This document shows positions 17,331-24,926 of a DNA stretch of 39,668 nucleotides, piece by piece (the stretch's first letter is position 1; the number at the start of each line of letters is the position of its first letter). Source of the DNA: a virus; IMG/VR virus record IMGVR_UViG_3300010413_000081, positions 1 to 39,668 of that record, one strand, 5' to 3'. A program made the translations under genes and the position numbers. The notes beneath the pieces are model-generated. The model saw nothing but the letters and a program-made list of their open reading frames with translations, ran no database searches and was not told where the DNA came from.

Positions 17331-18545
17331 AGCTTCGTCACCTCTTCGGTTGGTTTTAGGCGTCCAGGTAGTAACCCGTTCCACTGGGACCGGAATACCT
17401 GTAACGGTTGCTCTCCCTTGCGGGTCGAGACTGTAGGGGACGTCGAAATAATCATCGCCCGCCCCGAAAATTACGTGGTCGTCGTAGAGTTCGGCGATCC
17501 AGCTATTCATCCCCGCGCGCTCCAAGGCTTCGCGCACGGCGTCGGCCTTCTCGCTTACGGATTGATTGTTCTGCAGCTTTGAAAGATAACCATCGATAAT
17601 CGAGCGAATGCGGGTTTTATCTGCATCGCTTGGGCCTTGGGTCTGCCCCAATCGAGCCGCGGCGTTACGCAGGGCCGCCGGGATGGCGTGGGGATCGCCG
17701 TCGACGATATCGACAAACGGCAGCTTATACCCCCCGAACTGGTCGGAGTTTTCCGGGTCGACCCAAAGGAAAAAGCGGGCATAACGGGCATTGGGGGCAT
17801 CTTCAGCGCCGACCGCAGAACGAAGCCGGCCAACGGCTGAGGCGCTATCCCACGTCCGGCCAGAATCCGCCAGCGGGAGCCCGGTAGCGGCTCGGACGGC
17901 GTTATCTGCGAAAACGAACCGGTCCAGTTCAATCTGTTCGCCGGCGGAATTTACCGCCATCCCTACGCCCTGGTGCGGTTGCGCTGCCCCTACCGAGTCC
18001 AGGAGGATCGCGTCGTGGTCGAATACCATATTCCGGGCGATCCACGAGTACTCGAGCCCTTCGGCGTTTGTTTTCGGGGCGGGGATTGGCTCAACCTCGA
18101 GGAAAATACCGGTCGAGGTGTGAATAGGGCGGGGGTTATCGCTGGTCTCGAGCTCATTAACTCGGTCGAGAAGACGACGACCGCGATCAGACTTTAGCGC
18201 CTCCTGCACGTTGATCCATTTCTCCAGGTGGACGCGCCCGTCCTTGCGCGTAACGTTACGGTTAAACGCGCCCGCATGGAAATTATGAATCGCTACGGGG
18301 TCATTCGCTGAGAGGAACGCGCCGTTCTCATCGTGGGGGTGTTCCACCGGGGCGAGAGTGCGTTCGAGAGTCTTGTAGCTATTGGCGATTTCATCGGACG
18401 TGTAGAGGCCGCCGTTCATTACCACGTCATCGGGCAGGGTGTACGAGCTAACGACGATATGTTCGACGCCGTTCAGCATTTCGCGGCGTACCGCGTCGCG
18501 TCGAACCGGTGCCGAGCATGTGAGGAATTTACGTTTTAGTCCCAT
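16908..18545 (-). CDS. Prohead protease fused to scaffold (DUF2213 family)
   Basis: A 545-residue protein. Residues about 1-200 are the DUF2213 protease part: EHIVVSSYTLPDDVVMNGGL, then APVEHPHDENG with the conserved EHP His, and HTSTGIFLEVEP whose Ser is a likely nucleophile. A linker with a second conserved region follows to about residue 400. The last 140 residues are helical and Ala/Gly-rich with a GGGNGHGNAQG linker, like a scaffold. An in-frame ATG at 17330 with a strong RBS can make the scaffold alone. Seventy bases separate it from the MuF gene. Confidence 0.85.
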   Translation of the reverse strand: MGLKRKFLTCSAPVRRDAVRREMLNGVEHIVVSSYTLPDDVVMNGGLYTSDEIANSYKTLERTLAPVEHPHDENGAFLSANDPVAIHNFHAGAFNRNVTRKDGRVHLEKWINVQEALKSDRGRRLLDRVNELETSDNPRPIHTSTGIFLEVEPIPAPKTNAEGLEYSWIARNMVFDHDAILLDSVGAAQPHQGVGMAVNSAGEQIELDRFVFADNAVRAATGLPLADSGRTWDSASAVGRLRSAVGAEDAPNARYARFFLWVDPENSDQFGGYKLPFVDIVDGDPHAIPAALRNAAARLGQTQGPSDADKTRIRSIIDGYLSKLQNNQSVSEKADAVREALERAGMNSWIAELYDDHVIFGAGDDYFDVPYSLDPQGRATVTGIPVPVERVTTWTPKTNRRGDEAMKETILNALKAAGVPTEGLDDAQLLAEFSKLSTNSGGGNGHGNAQGADISAAVASALQPLVARLDGIENSINQKTTEEHNALAATVANSGRFPGLDEDSAKLLPLEKLRTMAANVGIAHGVPLTTNMGGKSSGVPVDMPE

Positions 18546-18615
18546 AGCCTAAATCTCCCAGCTTTGGGGGCATCATAGCCCCAAATTTCGGCGAACGCTA
18601 CACATTAGCGGATAA
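18546..18615. promoter_or_regulatory. Intergenic control segment with hairpin and operator-like 17-mer
   Basis: This 70-base gap splits the late unit between the MuF and protease genes. It holds an inverted repeat (TTTGGGG at 18563 with CCCCAAA at 18579-18585) without a T run. It also holds TACACATTAGCGGATAA (18599-18615, plus strand), identical over 17 bases to the minus-strand motif in the helicase promoter. No good -35 is placed with it here. It may be an operator, an antisense promoter or an RNA-processing site. Confidence 0.5.
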
Positions 18616-19524
18616 CTAGCGGGCTTCGCGTTCGATTATCTTTCCGGAACTGTCAACGAGAACGGCCCGGGTAGTGCAGTGGCAATTTATCCGGTTGGAA
18701 CCCTCGGCCCACCAAGCGGCTTGATCCTCGGGGGTGTAGGCTTTCCCATGCCGGGCCGCGTGTTCGTCTCGAGTCGTCGGCAATAGCGCGGAAATATGGA
18801 TAACCCCGCCGATTAGCCCCGTTTGTTGCTCAACTCGGGACGCGGCGCGTAACCGAGCGTCGTTATACGCGGCGTTTATGCTGGTATCGGCGATAGTCTT
18901 CGCCCGGGACCGTGAAACGTTGAAACGCTCGCTAATATCCTTCGCTATTTCCGTCGGACTCTTGCCGGCGCGCATCCCGCGGCGGATGCGGTCGATAACC
19001 TGGCCGCTAGTCTGCTCCCCGAGCCCCTTGATCGTCGCGTAGTTCCCCGCGTAGGCCCGGGAAAGGTCGTCTATATACGCCTTCGACGTGAGTATCGCCC
19101 CGGGCGGGATATCTTGCGGTGGCAGTCCGGACGGTCCGACCACGCCGAGCGCCCGGGCCATCGCGACGAGTTGGTTAAATTCCGTCTCCGACTCTAGGGT
19201 CCCGCGTCGTGTCGGGATTTCAATATCCCGGCGCCAAAACCAATCCGGAGGCGGCGTATCTTCCGGAGTCGTCCCCAGCTCGTCGGCGATAGCGCTACGG
19301 ATCTGGGCGAATAGGGCATTTTCGAGAATGGGCGCCAGGTCATAGATAAACGTAACGTTTTTCTCGTTCTGGATGGGGGTAATAGTTTTCGTTTGGCGGG
19401 GGACGGCCATAAACAACCGCTTAACCTCGCGCTCCGCCGCGGATAACCGATTCTGTAGACGCTTGGTCGACTTGGCTCGGTCGACGCGTAAACCGGTTGG
19501 GTCTTGTGGCGTTTTGCGCGCCAC
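18616..19524 (-). CDS. MuF-like / SPP1 gp7 head morphogenesis protein
   Basis: A 302-residue protein after the portal. The helical N-terminal half is followed by DRIRRGMRAGKSPTEIAKDI, then SRSRAKTIADTSINAAYNDA and HAARHGKAYTPEDQA. The C-terminus NRINCHCTTRAVLVD is the Cys-His end diagnostic of the MuF domain (phage_Mu_F). Such minor head proteins bind the portal and may affect early DNA entry. The start is GTG overlapping the portal stop, with GAGAGG 7 bases upstream. No toxin domain is fused. Confidence 0.88.
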   Translation of the reverse strand: MARKTPQDPTGLRVDRAKSTKRLQNRLSAAEREVKRLFMAVPRQTKTITPIQNEKNVTFIYDLAPILENALFAQIRSAIADELGTTPEDTPPPDWFWRRDIEIPTRRGTLESETEFNQLVAMARALGVVGPSGLPPQDIPPGAILTSKAYIDDLSRAYAGNYATIKGLGEQTSGQVIDRIRRGMRAGKSPTEIAKDISERFNVSRSRAKTIADTSINAAYNDARLRAASRVEQQTGLIGGVIHISALLPTTRDEHAARHGKAYTPEDQAAWWAEGSNRINCHCTTRAVLVDSSGKIIEREAR

Positions 19525-20966
19525 TATTCAACCTCTCCAGCGGGGCCGCCCATGTCTTCATCTTCGGCGGGTGGCGCCTCGCTCGGAATTTCCCCCTCGG
19601 GCATTTCCTCCGGATCGAAGCCCGCCGCCTCGCGCACCTCTTCGGGCGTGAAGGGCAAACTCTCGCCGGCCTGAAACATAACTTGATTGATCTTGGCCAT
19701 CGTCTCGGCGTTGCCGAGTTTTTCATCGTCGGAGCGGGCGAGTAGATCGGGCCATTCGATCTCGTAGTTATCGCTTCTCAAAACGCCCCATTTAATCATC
19801 CAGTCGAAAACGTCGCGCACTAGCTCGGACTGAAAGTTAGCGCGTCGACTGTTCGCCATACTGAGGAAGTGGCGGGAATCTTCGCCCGACGCGAGACGGC
19901 CCGTTTGCTGGCCGATAAGGATCGTCGCCGGGATTTTGCAAGCCGCCGCGACGTCGTTTAACGCATTGTCGAAAAATTCTTTAGGGTTGGCGAGCGAGCT
20001 CTCCAGGACTTTAGGATCAAGGCCCGGCGTCCACATTGCGCGCCGCATTCTGTTATGCGCGAAATCGTCGAACGACTCGTTAAATTTAGCGAGGCGCGTT
20101 TCGTTCGCTTTCGCTGCGGCGGGGTCCGTGAGTTTGAAAACAACCGATTGCGCGGCGTTTTTGTAAAAGCCCTCGCCCCCTGCGCCGATAATCTTGCGCA
20201 GGTCCATAAGGCTGTTATAGGGGGCCTCGAGCGCGGGGATTCCGTAGATATCGCCCGTATCGGCCCCCTCGGCGGCGATAATTATTCGGTCCGGGTGGAT
20301 ATCGAACGCCGCCGCGCTCTTCTCATTCCTGCCGCCTACGCCGCTACTGTTATACCGGTACATTTTTGGGAGGCCGAAATTATCCTTAGTCGCGTCCTGC
20401 TCGACCTCCACGACTTCGAGTTGCCCCTCGTGTAACGGGACCATCTGGACTAGGGCCGCGGGACCGCCGAGTTTCCCGGCGATAGGCTGATTTGGGGGGC
20501 GGCTATCTCGAACGCGCATAAACATTCCGGCGTACCGGCCCACTCGTTGCCGTGTGTCGAGCCCTTTAAGGCGGTTCCATAGGAACAGGCGTTTAGTAAT
20601 GTCCTCGAACTCGCGGAGAAACGCCGCGCCCGCCTTGACCTCCGGGACGTCCATCCAGCCGGTATCTACCGGCAACTCTACGACGTTCTGGGCGATGCCG
20701 AATCGGCGATACATATTCCAGAAATGGGAGAAAGTGAGCGTTTGCGGGTAGCCGTAATCGAGATAAACATTGTGGAGCGTATCGGCGAAATCGTAGCCGC
20801 CGGAAATCGCCGCCGCGAGCCGGCTCCGTGTCGCCTGGGCCTCCTCGAAACTGGCGTTAACCCGCAACATAGCCACCGCGTCGGCGATATTGGCTAGGGT
20901 GCCCGAGTCTGCCCCGTTTTCTACGAGTTGCATCATTTCCGCTACGAGCTGCGCCCGATTGTTCAT
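19524..20966 (-). CDS. Portal protein (DUF1073 family)
   Basis: A 480-residue portal. Conserved blocks are FADTLHNVYLDYGYPQ, FGIAQNVVELPVDTGW, HPDRIIIAAEGADTG, YGIPALEAPYNSLMDL and AAACKIPATILIGQQTGRLA, then an acidic Pro/Glu-rich tail. These match DUF1073/phage_portal_3. That Pfam entry is also labelled as relating to the Acb1 anti-CBASS N-terminal region, but nothing here suggests immune evasion. It forms the dodecameric DNA channel. It is followed directly by MuF. Confidence 0.9.
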   Translation of the reverse strand: MNNRAQLVAEMMQLVENGADSGTLANIADAVAMLRVNASFEEAQATRSRLAAAISGGYDFADTLHNVYLDYGYPQTLTFSHFWNMYRRFGIAQNVVELPVDTGWMDVPEVKAGAAFLREFEDITKRLFLWNRLKGLDTRQRVGRYAGMFMRVRDSRPPNQPIAGKLGGPAALVQMVPLHEGQLEVVEVEQDATKDNFGLPKMYRYNSSGVGGRNEKSAAAFDIHPDRIIIAAEGADTGDIYGIPALEAPYNSLMDLRKIIGAGGEGFYKNAAQSVVFKLTDPAAAKANETRLAKFNESFDDFAHNRMRRAMWTPGLDPKVLESSLANPKEFFDNALNDVAAACKIPATILIGQQTGRLASGEDSRHFLSMANSRRANFQSELVRDVFDWMIKWGVLRSDNYEIEWPDLLARSDDEKLGNAETMAKINQVMFQAGESLPFTPEEVREAAGFDPEEMPEGEIPSEAPPAEDEDMGGPAGEVE

Positions 20967-20970
20967 AGTC

Positions 20971-22575
20971 TCACCCTATCGCCAAGTCCAGCAGGTCGCC
21001 AAAGTCTACCGCCGCAACCGGTCGCGGTGCAAACGCCATGACAAGCCCGTCCGCCAGGTTAGGCGAGGGGAGCCCGCGCCGCTTCATTGATTTTTTAGAC
21101 TCGACCCGAATTCGTCCGGCCTCGTCATATTCCAATTTTGGCCGGGATAGCTCGGACGTCAATTCTTCCCGGTACGGTAATTCCTGGGGGATGCTAATAA
21201 TCCGTTCTTCGGGGATCTCCCGGCCATGAACGACCGCGAGGTAAGTATCGTGGCAGCGGTCGCGCAATATCCACCACGCTTGGGCCTTCGCATTGGCGAA
21301 CATATCCCGGTTCGTTTTCTCCTCGATGTATTCCTCGTCCGGGTTGGCTACTTTCGCCCCTGCGTTAAAGCCCCAGACGTCGATCCCCCGGCCCGCATTC
21401 TGGGGGAGCGCCGCGAGTTCGGACGTTTTGGCCTTTACCCCCGCGCCTACGCCTACCGAGTCGTAGACGAGCTCCGGGTAGCGATTATCGACGCAATAGT
21501 TCCATGCCTTTAGGGCCGTTTGTCCGGTATCACCCTCGCCCCACTGGTCCGCATCCGTTACGACTTGGCCGGCGACGGCTATAAGGGTATTTTTGTCCCC
21601 GCCTTCGTCCGCTACGTCCAAGCCGATGCGGCGCCGGCCGGACGGCTCGATTCCTAGAACCTTGTGGGCGTCGATGGTGGCCCGTACCCATTCGGCCGGG
21701 ATAAATACCCCCTCGACAGCCGCCGCGTAATTACGGTCGACCTCTTGGGCGAAGAGGTGTAATAACCCCTGCGCCTCGGCCTTCTCTCGTCGAGCCCTAT
21801 ACCATTCCTCGCTTTTGCCCGGGTGGTCGCGCCAGTCCATAATGAAAACGTCGACGGTACCGGAGAAGCGTTTCCGATGAAAAACCGTACCCTCGCCGCA
21901 CACTGAGGAGATATCGACCTGGACGTTAGTATTATCCCCGAGCGCCGCCTCGATGAGCTCGGGCCGCTCGTAGTGTGCGCTTTCGTCCTTGAGGTAGATA
22001 CTTTTACGGCCGCCGCGGCCGATATTGTCGCCGGCCTCGCCCGTTATTGTCGCCCCGTTCTCGGGGTTAACGCACTTCATGTATGCCAGATGATCCTTTT
22101 CGGAGAATCCCGTCGGCTGGCAATACCAGGGCAAGCTACGTATAACCATTCGGATCTTTTCGAATATCGAATCCGGGTCGCCTATCTTGTCGACGAGCTG
22201 TTCCTTACGCGAACCCCAACCGACCGCCGAACCTGGGTGATATACCCACAGCCAAACGGAAACCGAAACGCCGATCCAGGTGGCCCCCATATCGCGCGAC
22301 TTTTCGACGAGTCCATCGCGTTCCTGGCGGAGCAAGCCGATAAGGAAGTCGATCAGGTCGTCTTGTTTCTGGAAAGGTATAAACGGCATTCGAGCCGGGA
22401 GTCCGCGGGAGGGGTTACGCGGGTCGTAGGTTATGCAACAGTCGCGGACGAAGCGTTTGCAGTCGTTAGCGTATAGCTTACGGGCGGTTTCTCGCGGGTC
22501 CGGCGTAGAGCGGATTATCTGAGAGACGAGCGATCGGCGGGTCCATTCGCCATCGAAATCAGGGGGCCACGCCAT
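20971..22575 (-). CDS. terL: Terminase large subunit
   Basis: A 534-residue packaging motor. Residues 92-100 (KSRDMGATW) are an atypical Walker A of the kind seen in phage terminases. Residues 193-199 (YLKDESA) are Walker B with D-E. The nuclease domain starts at about residue 316 (IGLDVADEGGDK, first catalytic Asp 319) and has a second acidic site near VYDSVGVGAGVK. The N-terminal QKQDDLIDFLIGLLRQ is the usual adenine-binding region. It overlaps the small-subunit stop by 17 bases and lies next to the portal. Confidence 0.93.
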   Translation of the reverse strand: MAWPPDFDGEWTRRSLVSQIIRSTPDPRETARKLYANDCKRFVRDCCITYDPRNPSRGLPARMPFIPFQKQDDLIDFLIGLLRQERDGLVEKSRDMGATWIGVSVSVWLWVYHPGSAVGWGSRKEQLVDKIGDPDSIFEKIRMVIRSLPWYCQPTGFSEKDHLAYMKCVNPENGATITGEAGDNIGRGGRKSIYLKDESAHYERPELIEAALGDNTNVQVDISSVCGEGTVFHRKRFSGTVDVFIMDWRDHPGKSEEWYRARREKAEAQGLLHLFAQEVDRNYAAAVEGVFIPAEWVRATIDAHKVLGIEPSGRRRIGLDVADEGGDKNTLIAVAGQVVTDADQWGEGDTGQTALKAWNYCVDNRYPELVYDSVGVGAGVKAKTSELAALPQNAGRGIDVWGFNAGAKVANPDEEYIEEKTNRDMFANAKAQAWWILRDRCHDTYLAVVHGREIPEERIISIPQELPYREELTSELSRPKLEYDEAGRIRVESKKSMKRRGLPSPNLADGLVMAFAPRPVAAVDFGDLLDLAIG

Positions 22576-23116
22576 GCTTGCCTAGCAGCTCGAGGGCTTG
22601 CTCTTCGGTTAGGGTCGGCTCTTTCGGGCTCATAGACCCGTCTGAGCTGGTATGGTCGATTTTCTCACGGAACGCAGCGACGTTAATATGTTTGCCCATC
22701 AGTTCCAAGTTTTTAACCTTGTCTGGCCATTTTATTTTCTTCAGGTCGCCGATCTTCTTGCGGTTCATCCCCTGGCCGTCGAATAGCTCCGAAACGTCCA
22801 TTCCGGAAATGTAGGTTCGCCACGCTTTCGGCCATTGCTTGAGCGGGAGGATATACCCCTCGTCGTCGGTAATGTCCGCCGCGTCGAGTTGATCAATTTC
22901 GATCAACCGCTGCAGCACATAGTCGGCGTTAATTTGCAGCCGCTCGAGCCGCCCCTCCGCCGCCGCCGCGATAGCTTCCAAAATTTCAATATTTTTCAAT
23001 AGTTCATGGCCGACCGCCCCGGCCGACCGTTCCGAATAGCCTGCACGGATCGCCGCCTTCGTGGCGTTGAAGTCCACGAGGTATTCGAACACGAATTGGT
23101 TTTGGCGGTAATTCAT
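22559..23116 (-). CDS. terS: Terminase small subunit (Terminase_2 family)
   Basis: A 185-residue DNA-recognition subunit. NQFVFEYLVDFNATKAAIRA then GYSERSAGAVGHELLKN (residues about 6-43) is the HTH domain of the Terminase_2 family. A central coiled segment (ILEAIAAAAEGRLERL) and a C-terminal Lys/Asp region (VKNLELMGKHINVAAF) follow. The ATG lies 7 bases from a TAATAT -10 box and has no Shine-Dalgarno sequence, so the transcript may be leaderless. It is the first gene of the late unit. Confidence 0.92.
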   Translation of the reverse strand: MNYRQNQFVFEYLVDFNATKAAIRAGYSERSAGAVGHELLKNIEILEAIAAAAEGRLERLQINADYVLQRLIEIDQLDAADITDDEGYILPLKQWPKAWRTYISGMDVSELFDGQGMNRKKIGDLKKIKWPDKVKNLELMGKHINVAAFREKIDHTSSDGSMSPKEPTLTEEQALELLGKHGVAP

Positions 23117-23122
23117 GCCCCG

Positions 23123-23151
23123 ATATTAGCCACAAGGTTAGCCCGTCGCAA
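23123..23151 (-). promoter_or_regulatory. Late (terminase) promoter, candidate
   Basis: On the minus strand TTGCGA (23146-23151) is followed by a 17-base spacer and TAATAT (23123-23128). Transcription would start at or next to the A of the terS ATG. Two copies of TTCGGGG spaced by 10 bases (23155-23161 and 23165-23171) lie just upstream of the -35 box, where a transcription activator could bind. Confidence 0.55.
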
Positions 23152-23212
23152 TATCCCCGAACCGCCCCGAATATACCCCGCCATTCGGTGTATTCGTAAC
23201 TACTTGTTTTCT

Positions 23213-23267
23213 TTACTATTACTATTATTTACCCCTAATACCCCTAATAAAATAATATTAGTAGTAA
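23213..23267. repeat. Imperfect inverted repeat with tandem 9-mers in the loop
   Basis: Left arm TTACTATTACTATTATT (23213-23229) pairs with right arm AATAATATTAGTAGTAA (23251-23267) at 15 of 17 positions. The loop contains ACCCCTAAT twice (23231-23239 and 23240-23248). It lies about 100 bases upstream of terS and 195 bases upstream of the rightward gene. Confidence 0.7.
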
Positions 23268-23372
23268 TATATAGAGGGGGGCATATAGTAGATATGTATG
23301 GGGAAACGCACGGGAGAGATCCGCGGGGAGTAGAAGACTTCGCGGGGTGGACCGGGTTAACACGATAAACTC

Positions 23373-23401
23373 TTGCAACTTATTGTTTTCGGTAGTATAA
23401 A
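23373..23401 (+). promoter_or_regulatory. Promoter of the rightward gene at 23463, candidate
   Basis: TTGCAA (23373-23378), a 17-base spacer and TATAAA (23396-23401) give a plausible sigma-70 promoter. The start codon is about 62 bases downstream, with GAGG before it. Confidence 0.5.
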
Positions 23402-23462
23402 GTTACCAACACAACTTACCCCCGGCTATTGGGTGCGGCGGGGTATTTGAGGTAAATAAATT

Positions 23463-23714
23463 ATGGCGAGTATGGCGGACGTTATTTATATTTTGGGAAA
23501 AGCCAAAAAACCCGGCCGGACCATCGCCCAGGCGCGGCTTTATCATACCGCCTATACTTTCGCTAAGCGATGTCGTGCGGCTAATGCTGAGAATGCGGCA
23601 GAGCTGGCAAGAAAAAGGGCCGTCGAAAAAGCTAAGACGGCCCTTATAGTTTCGACATCGCTGAAGGATATCGACGACGCTAAGAAAATTATTAGCGAAT
23701 TAACCACCGGATAA
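23463..23714 (+). CDS. Small hypothetical protein, rightward
   Basis: An 83-residue basic, helical protein (ADVIYILGKAKKPGRTIAQA; ELARKRAVEKAKTALI; KDIDDAKKIISELT). GAGG lies 10 bases before the ATG, and a second ATG is three codons later. It is the only gene on this strand in the left two thirds of the window, with its own promoter. Its Lys/Arg/Ala content could fit a nucleic-acid or host-protein binder, but no family is recognised. Its end converges on and overlaps a small minus-strand gene. Confidence 0.65.
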   Translation: MASMADVIYILGKAKKPGRTIAQARLYHTAYTFAKRCRAANAENAAELARKRAVEKAKTALIVSTSLKDIDDAKKIISELTTG

Positions 23715-23817
23715 ACGCTCGAAGCGTCCCGAACTCTCGGGAGATTGCAATCCCCAGCGACACAGCCGCCAGGATAATAAGGAACTGAATCACTACTATG
23801 GCGATAGCTATAAGCAT
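23692..23817 (-). CDS. 41-residue single-span membrane protein
   Basis: An ATG at 23817 overlaps the upstream stop (TAATG), and GGAGG lies 10 bases upstream. The protein begins MLIAIAIVVIQFLIILAAVS, a continuous hydrophobic helix over residues 1-25. It ends in a short basic tail (REFGTLRAFIRWLIR), the pattern of an N-out, C-in single-span protein. Its function is unknown; small phage membrane proteins of this size include holin-like and superinfection-exclusion proteins. Its end overlaps the convergent gene by 23 bases. Confidence 0.6.
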   Translation of the reverse strand: MLIAIAIVVIQFLIILAAVSLGIAISREFGTLRAFIRWLIR

Positions 23818-24056
23818 TATTTCCACTCCTCCCCCACCTCCGGCGGGGTCTCTCCGTTAAGTACGCGCTCCAGGTCCGTAGCGAACCGCCCGGCCACTTT
23901 GGCCCCCGAGTCTGCCCTTGCCGCGGCTACCAAGTCGAAAACGGCCCGTCGTTCGATTGCCGTAGCCGTTAGGGTCTGTTCGGTCCGTCTGAACCGGGCG
24001 ATCAGCCGTTTAATGTTCTGTTCCACATTTCGTGATCCTCCGCACTTATCACACAT
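23817..24056 (-). CDS. Small protein with N-terminal Cys motif
   Basis: I favour the ATG at 24056, giving 79 residues that begin MCDKCGGSRNVEQNIKRLIA, with GGTGG 6 bases upstream. The same frame is open up to an ATG at 24128, but the bases between read more convincingly in another frame. The CDKCGG pair could be half a zinc site. The rest is helical and Arg-rich (RRAVFDLVAAARADSG), ending acidic. Its function is unknown. It is coupled by TAATG overlap to the membrane protein downstream. Confidence 0.55.
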   Translation of the reverse strand: MCDKCGGSRNVEQNIKRLIARFRRTEQTLTATAIERRAVFDLVAAARADSGAKVAGRFATDLERVLNGETPPEVGEEWK

Positions 24057-24221
24057 CCTCAACCACCAACCACTCAGGAAACCCAAGCGCCTTCTCAGCG
24101 GCGCGGAGGGATTCGATTTCTTGCTCATATTCCTCTAACTTGCGATTTTTAGCGCTTATTTAATCATCATAAAATACCATCACTCTTTCCCCTTCATTCG
24201 CTTGGCGTTGGTAAGGCTCAT
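24049..24221 (-). pseudogene. Probable broken small gene
   Basis: On the minus strand, codons 24159-24049 read KLEEYEQEIESLRAAEKALG then FPEWLVVEDV, a protein-like sequence that ends overlapping the next start. It has no usable start codon: an in-frame ATG at 24180 is cut off after six codons by TAA at 24162. A separate ATG at 24221 reads only 13 codons (MSLTNAKRMKGKE). Together they look like one coding region broken by a stop or small indel. An unusual start is also possible. Confidence 0.35.
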
Positions 24222-24235
24222 TTGTTATTTACTCT

Positions 24236-24275
24236 TTAAAAAACGGGGCCGCTAAAAATGCGCGCCGCCCGAACG
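24236..24275 (-). terminator. Possible intrinsic terminator after the pentapeptide unit
   Basis: Read leftward, a GC-rich stretch (GGGCGGCGCGC, then GCGGCCCCG) is followed by six T. It lies about 30 bases after the stop of the last gene of this unit. Base pairing of the arms is imperfect, so this is a weak call. Confidence 0.3.
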
Positions 24276-24302
24276 AGACGGGAAATAGGCGACGTGCCCC
24301 TC

Positions 24303-24482
24303 TCACTCTTTAACCAACTCGGCCGAAGTCTCGATCTCAAAAACGGCAAATGCTTTCTGCACGTCCTGGATCTCTGTCTCGGGGAATTGTTTAGCCCGGC
24401 ATAACTCGAAAGTAAAAACAGTCTCGTCGTGGATCATATTCTCGACGTACCCGTGTTTAGTCTTGATAATAAAGTATCTCAT
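24303..24482 (-). CDS. Small acidic hypothetical protein
   Basis: A 59-residue protein from ATG 24482, which overlaps the upstream stop as ATGA and has GAGG 8 bases upstream. The frame continues upstream to 24620 but that part belongs to the neighbour. Sequence starts MRYFIIKTKHGYVENMIHDE and ends with Glu/Lys. A beta hairpin followed by a helix is plausible. No family is recognised. It is the last gene of its unit. Confidence 0.6.
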   Translation of the reverse strand: MRYFIIKTKHGYVENMIHDETVFTFELCRAKQFPETEIQDVQKAFAVFEIETSAELVKE

Positions 24483-24655
24483 TGCTTTAGCCTCGTTTTG
24501 ATCTCTTCGATTGCTTGTTGCCCAACCTGGAGCCGTTCGGCCCTTGTCGGCTTGCTCCCGCACTTTGGCGGGTTGGCGTCGTTTATATCCCACACTAGCC
24601 CGCATTTCGAGCAATACCACTGATCGCCCTGTCGTTTCTTTCTACAGATAGACAT
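24479..24655 (-). CDS. Small zinc-ribbon-like protein
   Basis: A 58-residue protein from ATG 24655 with GAGGG 7 bases upstream. It contains YCSKCGLVWDINDANPPKCG (about residues 15-34): CxxC followed by a single C, an incomplete zinc ribbon as often seen in small phage proteins. The C-terminus is a helix (RAERLQVGQQAIEEIKTRLK). Longer upstream translation to 24739 is a shadow. The function is unknown; a nucleic-acid or protein adapter is possible. Confidence 0.6.
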   Translation of the reverse strand: MSICRKKRQGDQWYCSKCGLVWDINDANPPKCGSKPTRAERLQVGQQAIEEIKTRLKQ

Positions 24656-24752
24656 ACCATAGCCCTCGCGTCCAGTAACATCGCCTAACCACGTCGACTC
24701 GCTCGAACGCTTCGCGCAGCAACTCGCCGAGGTTGTCACCCGTGATCATCAT
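24642..24752 (-). CDS. 36-residue hypothetical protein
   Basis: The ATG at 24752 shares bases with the upstream TGA (TGATG), and AGGAG lies upstream. The product begins MMITGDNLGELLREAFERVD and ends in an aromatic stretch (WTRGLWYVYL). The NLGELLREAFERVDVV helix is amphipathic. Its 3' end overlaps the zinc-ribbon gene by 14 bases. It fits the local string of overlapping small genes; no function can be given. Confidence 0.5.
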   Translation of the reverse strand: MMITGDNLGELLREAFERVDVVRRCYWTRGLWYVYL

Positions 24753-24925
24753 CACGGCCTACGCTCCTCGCATTCTTTACGGTTTTTGCACTCGCAGCAT
24801 CCAAGATGCCCACGCGTCATAGGGTCCGCCGGATAGTACCCGTAACAGCATCGCGAACGTTTCGCCCCGTGTACGAAGAACAGGACAGCCGCCACGATTG
24901 CGGCCCATACCAACAGCCAAACCAT
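24752..24925 (-). CDS. Small membrane-anchored Cys-rich protein
   Basis: A 57-residue protein missed by longer-frame searches. Residues 3-19 (WLLVWAAIVAAVLFFVH) form one membrane span. After a basic AKRSR come six Cys (CCYGYY; GCCECKNRKEC), possibly a metal site or disulfide knot on the far side. GGAGGG precedes the ATG. It starts one base after the upstream stop and overlaps the next gene. The function is unknown; membrane or envelope targeting is inferred. Confidence 0.6.
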   Translation of the reverse strand: MVWLLVWAAIVAAVLFFVHGAKRSRCCYGYYPADPMTRGHLGCCECKNRKECEERRP

Positions 24926-24926
24926 G

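Larger units (their letters stand above)
23117..23462. other. Divergent control region, AT-rich inverted repeat; candidate origin
   Basis: The only gap over 300 bases in the window. It separates the leftward late unit from a rightward gene and holds promoters for both. Between 23213 and 23267 there is an imperfect inverted repeat (15 of 17 bases paired, arms 23213-23229 and 23251-23267) rich in A and T, unlike the rest of the sequence. Its 21-base loop carries two exact tandem copies of ACCCCTAAT. Runs of G follow (23275-23355). I see no coding frame in it. Origin function is only a possibility. Confidence 0.5.

Noticed and set aside
16536-17582. A 348-codon plus-strand frame opposite the scaffold/protease gene
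   Set aside because: Antisense shadow with low-complexity composition and no start signal.
19524-20966. Anti-CBASS function for the portal gene
   Set aside because: The similarity is only to the shared Pfam label; gene order and length show a portal protein.
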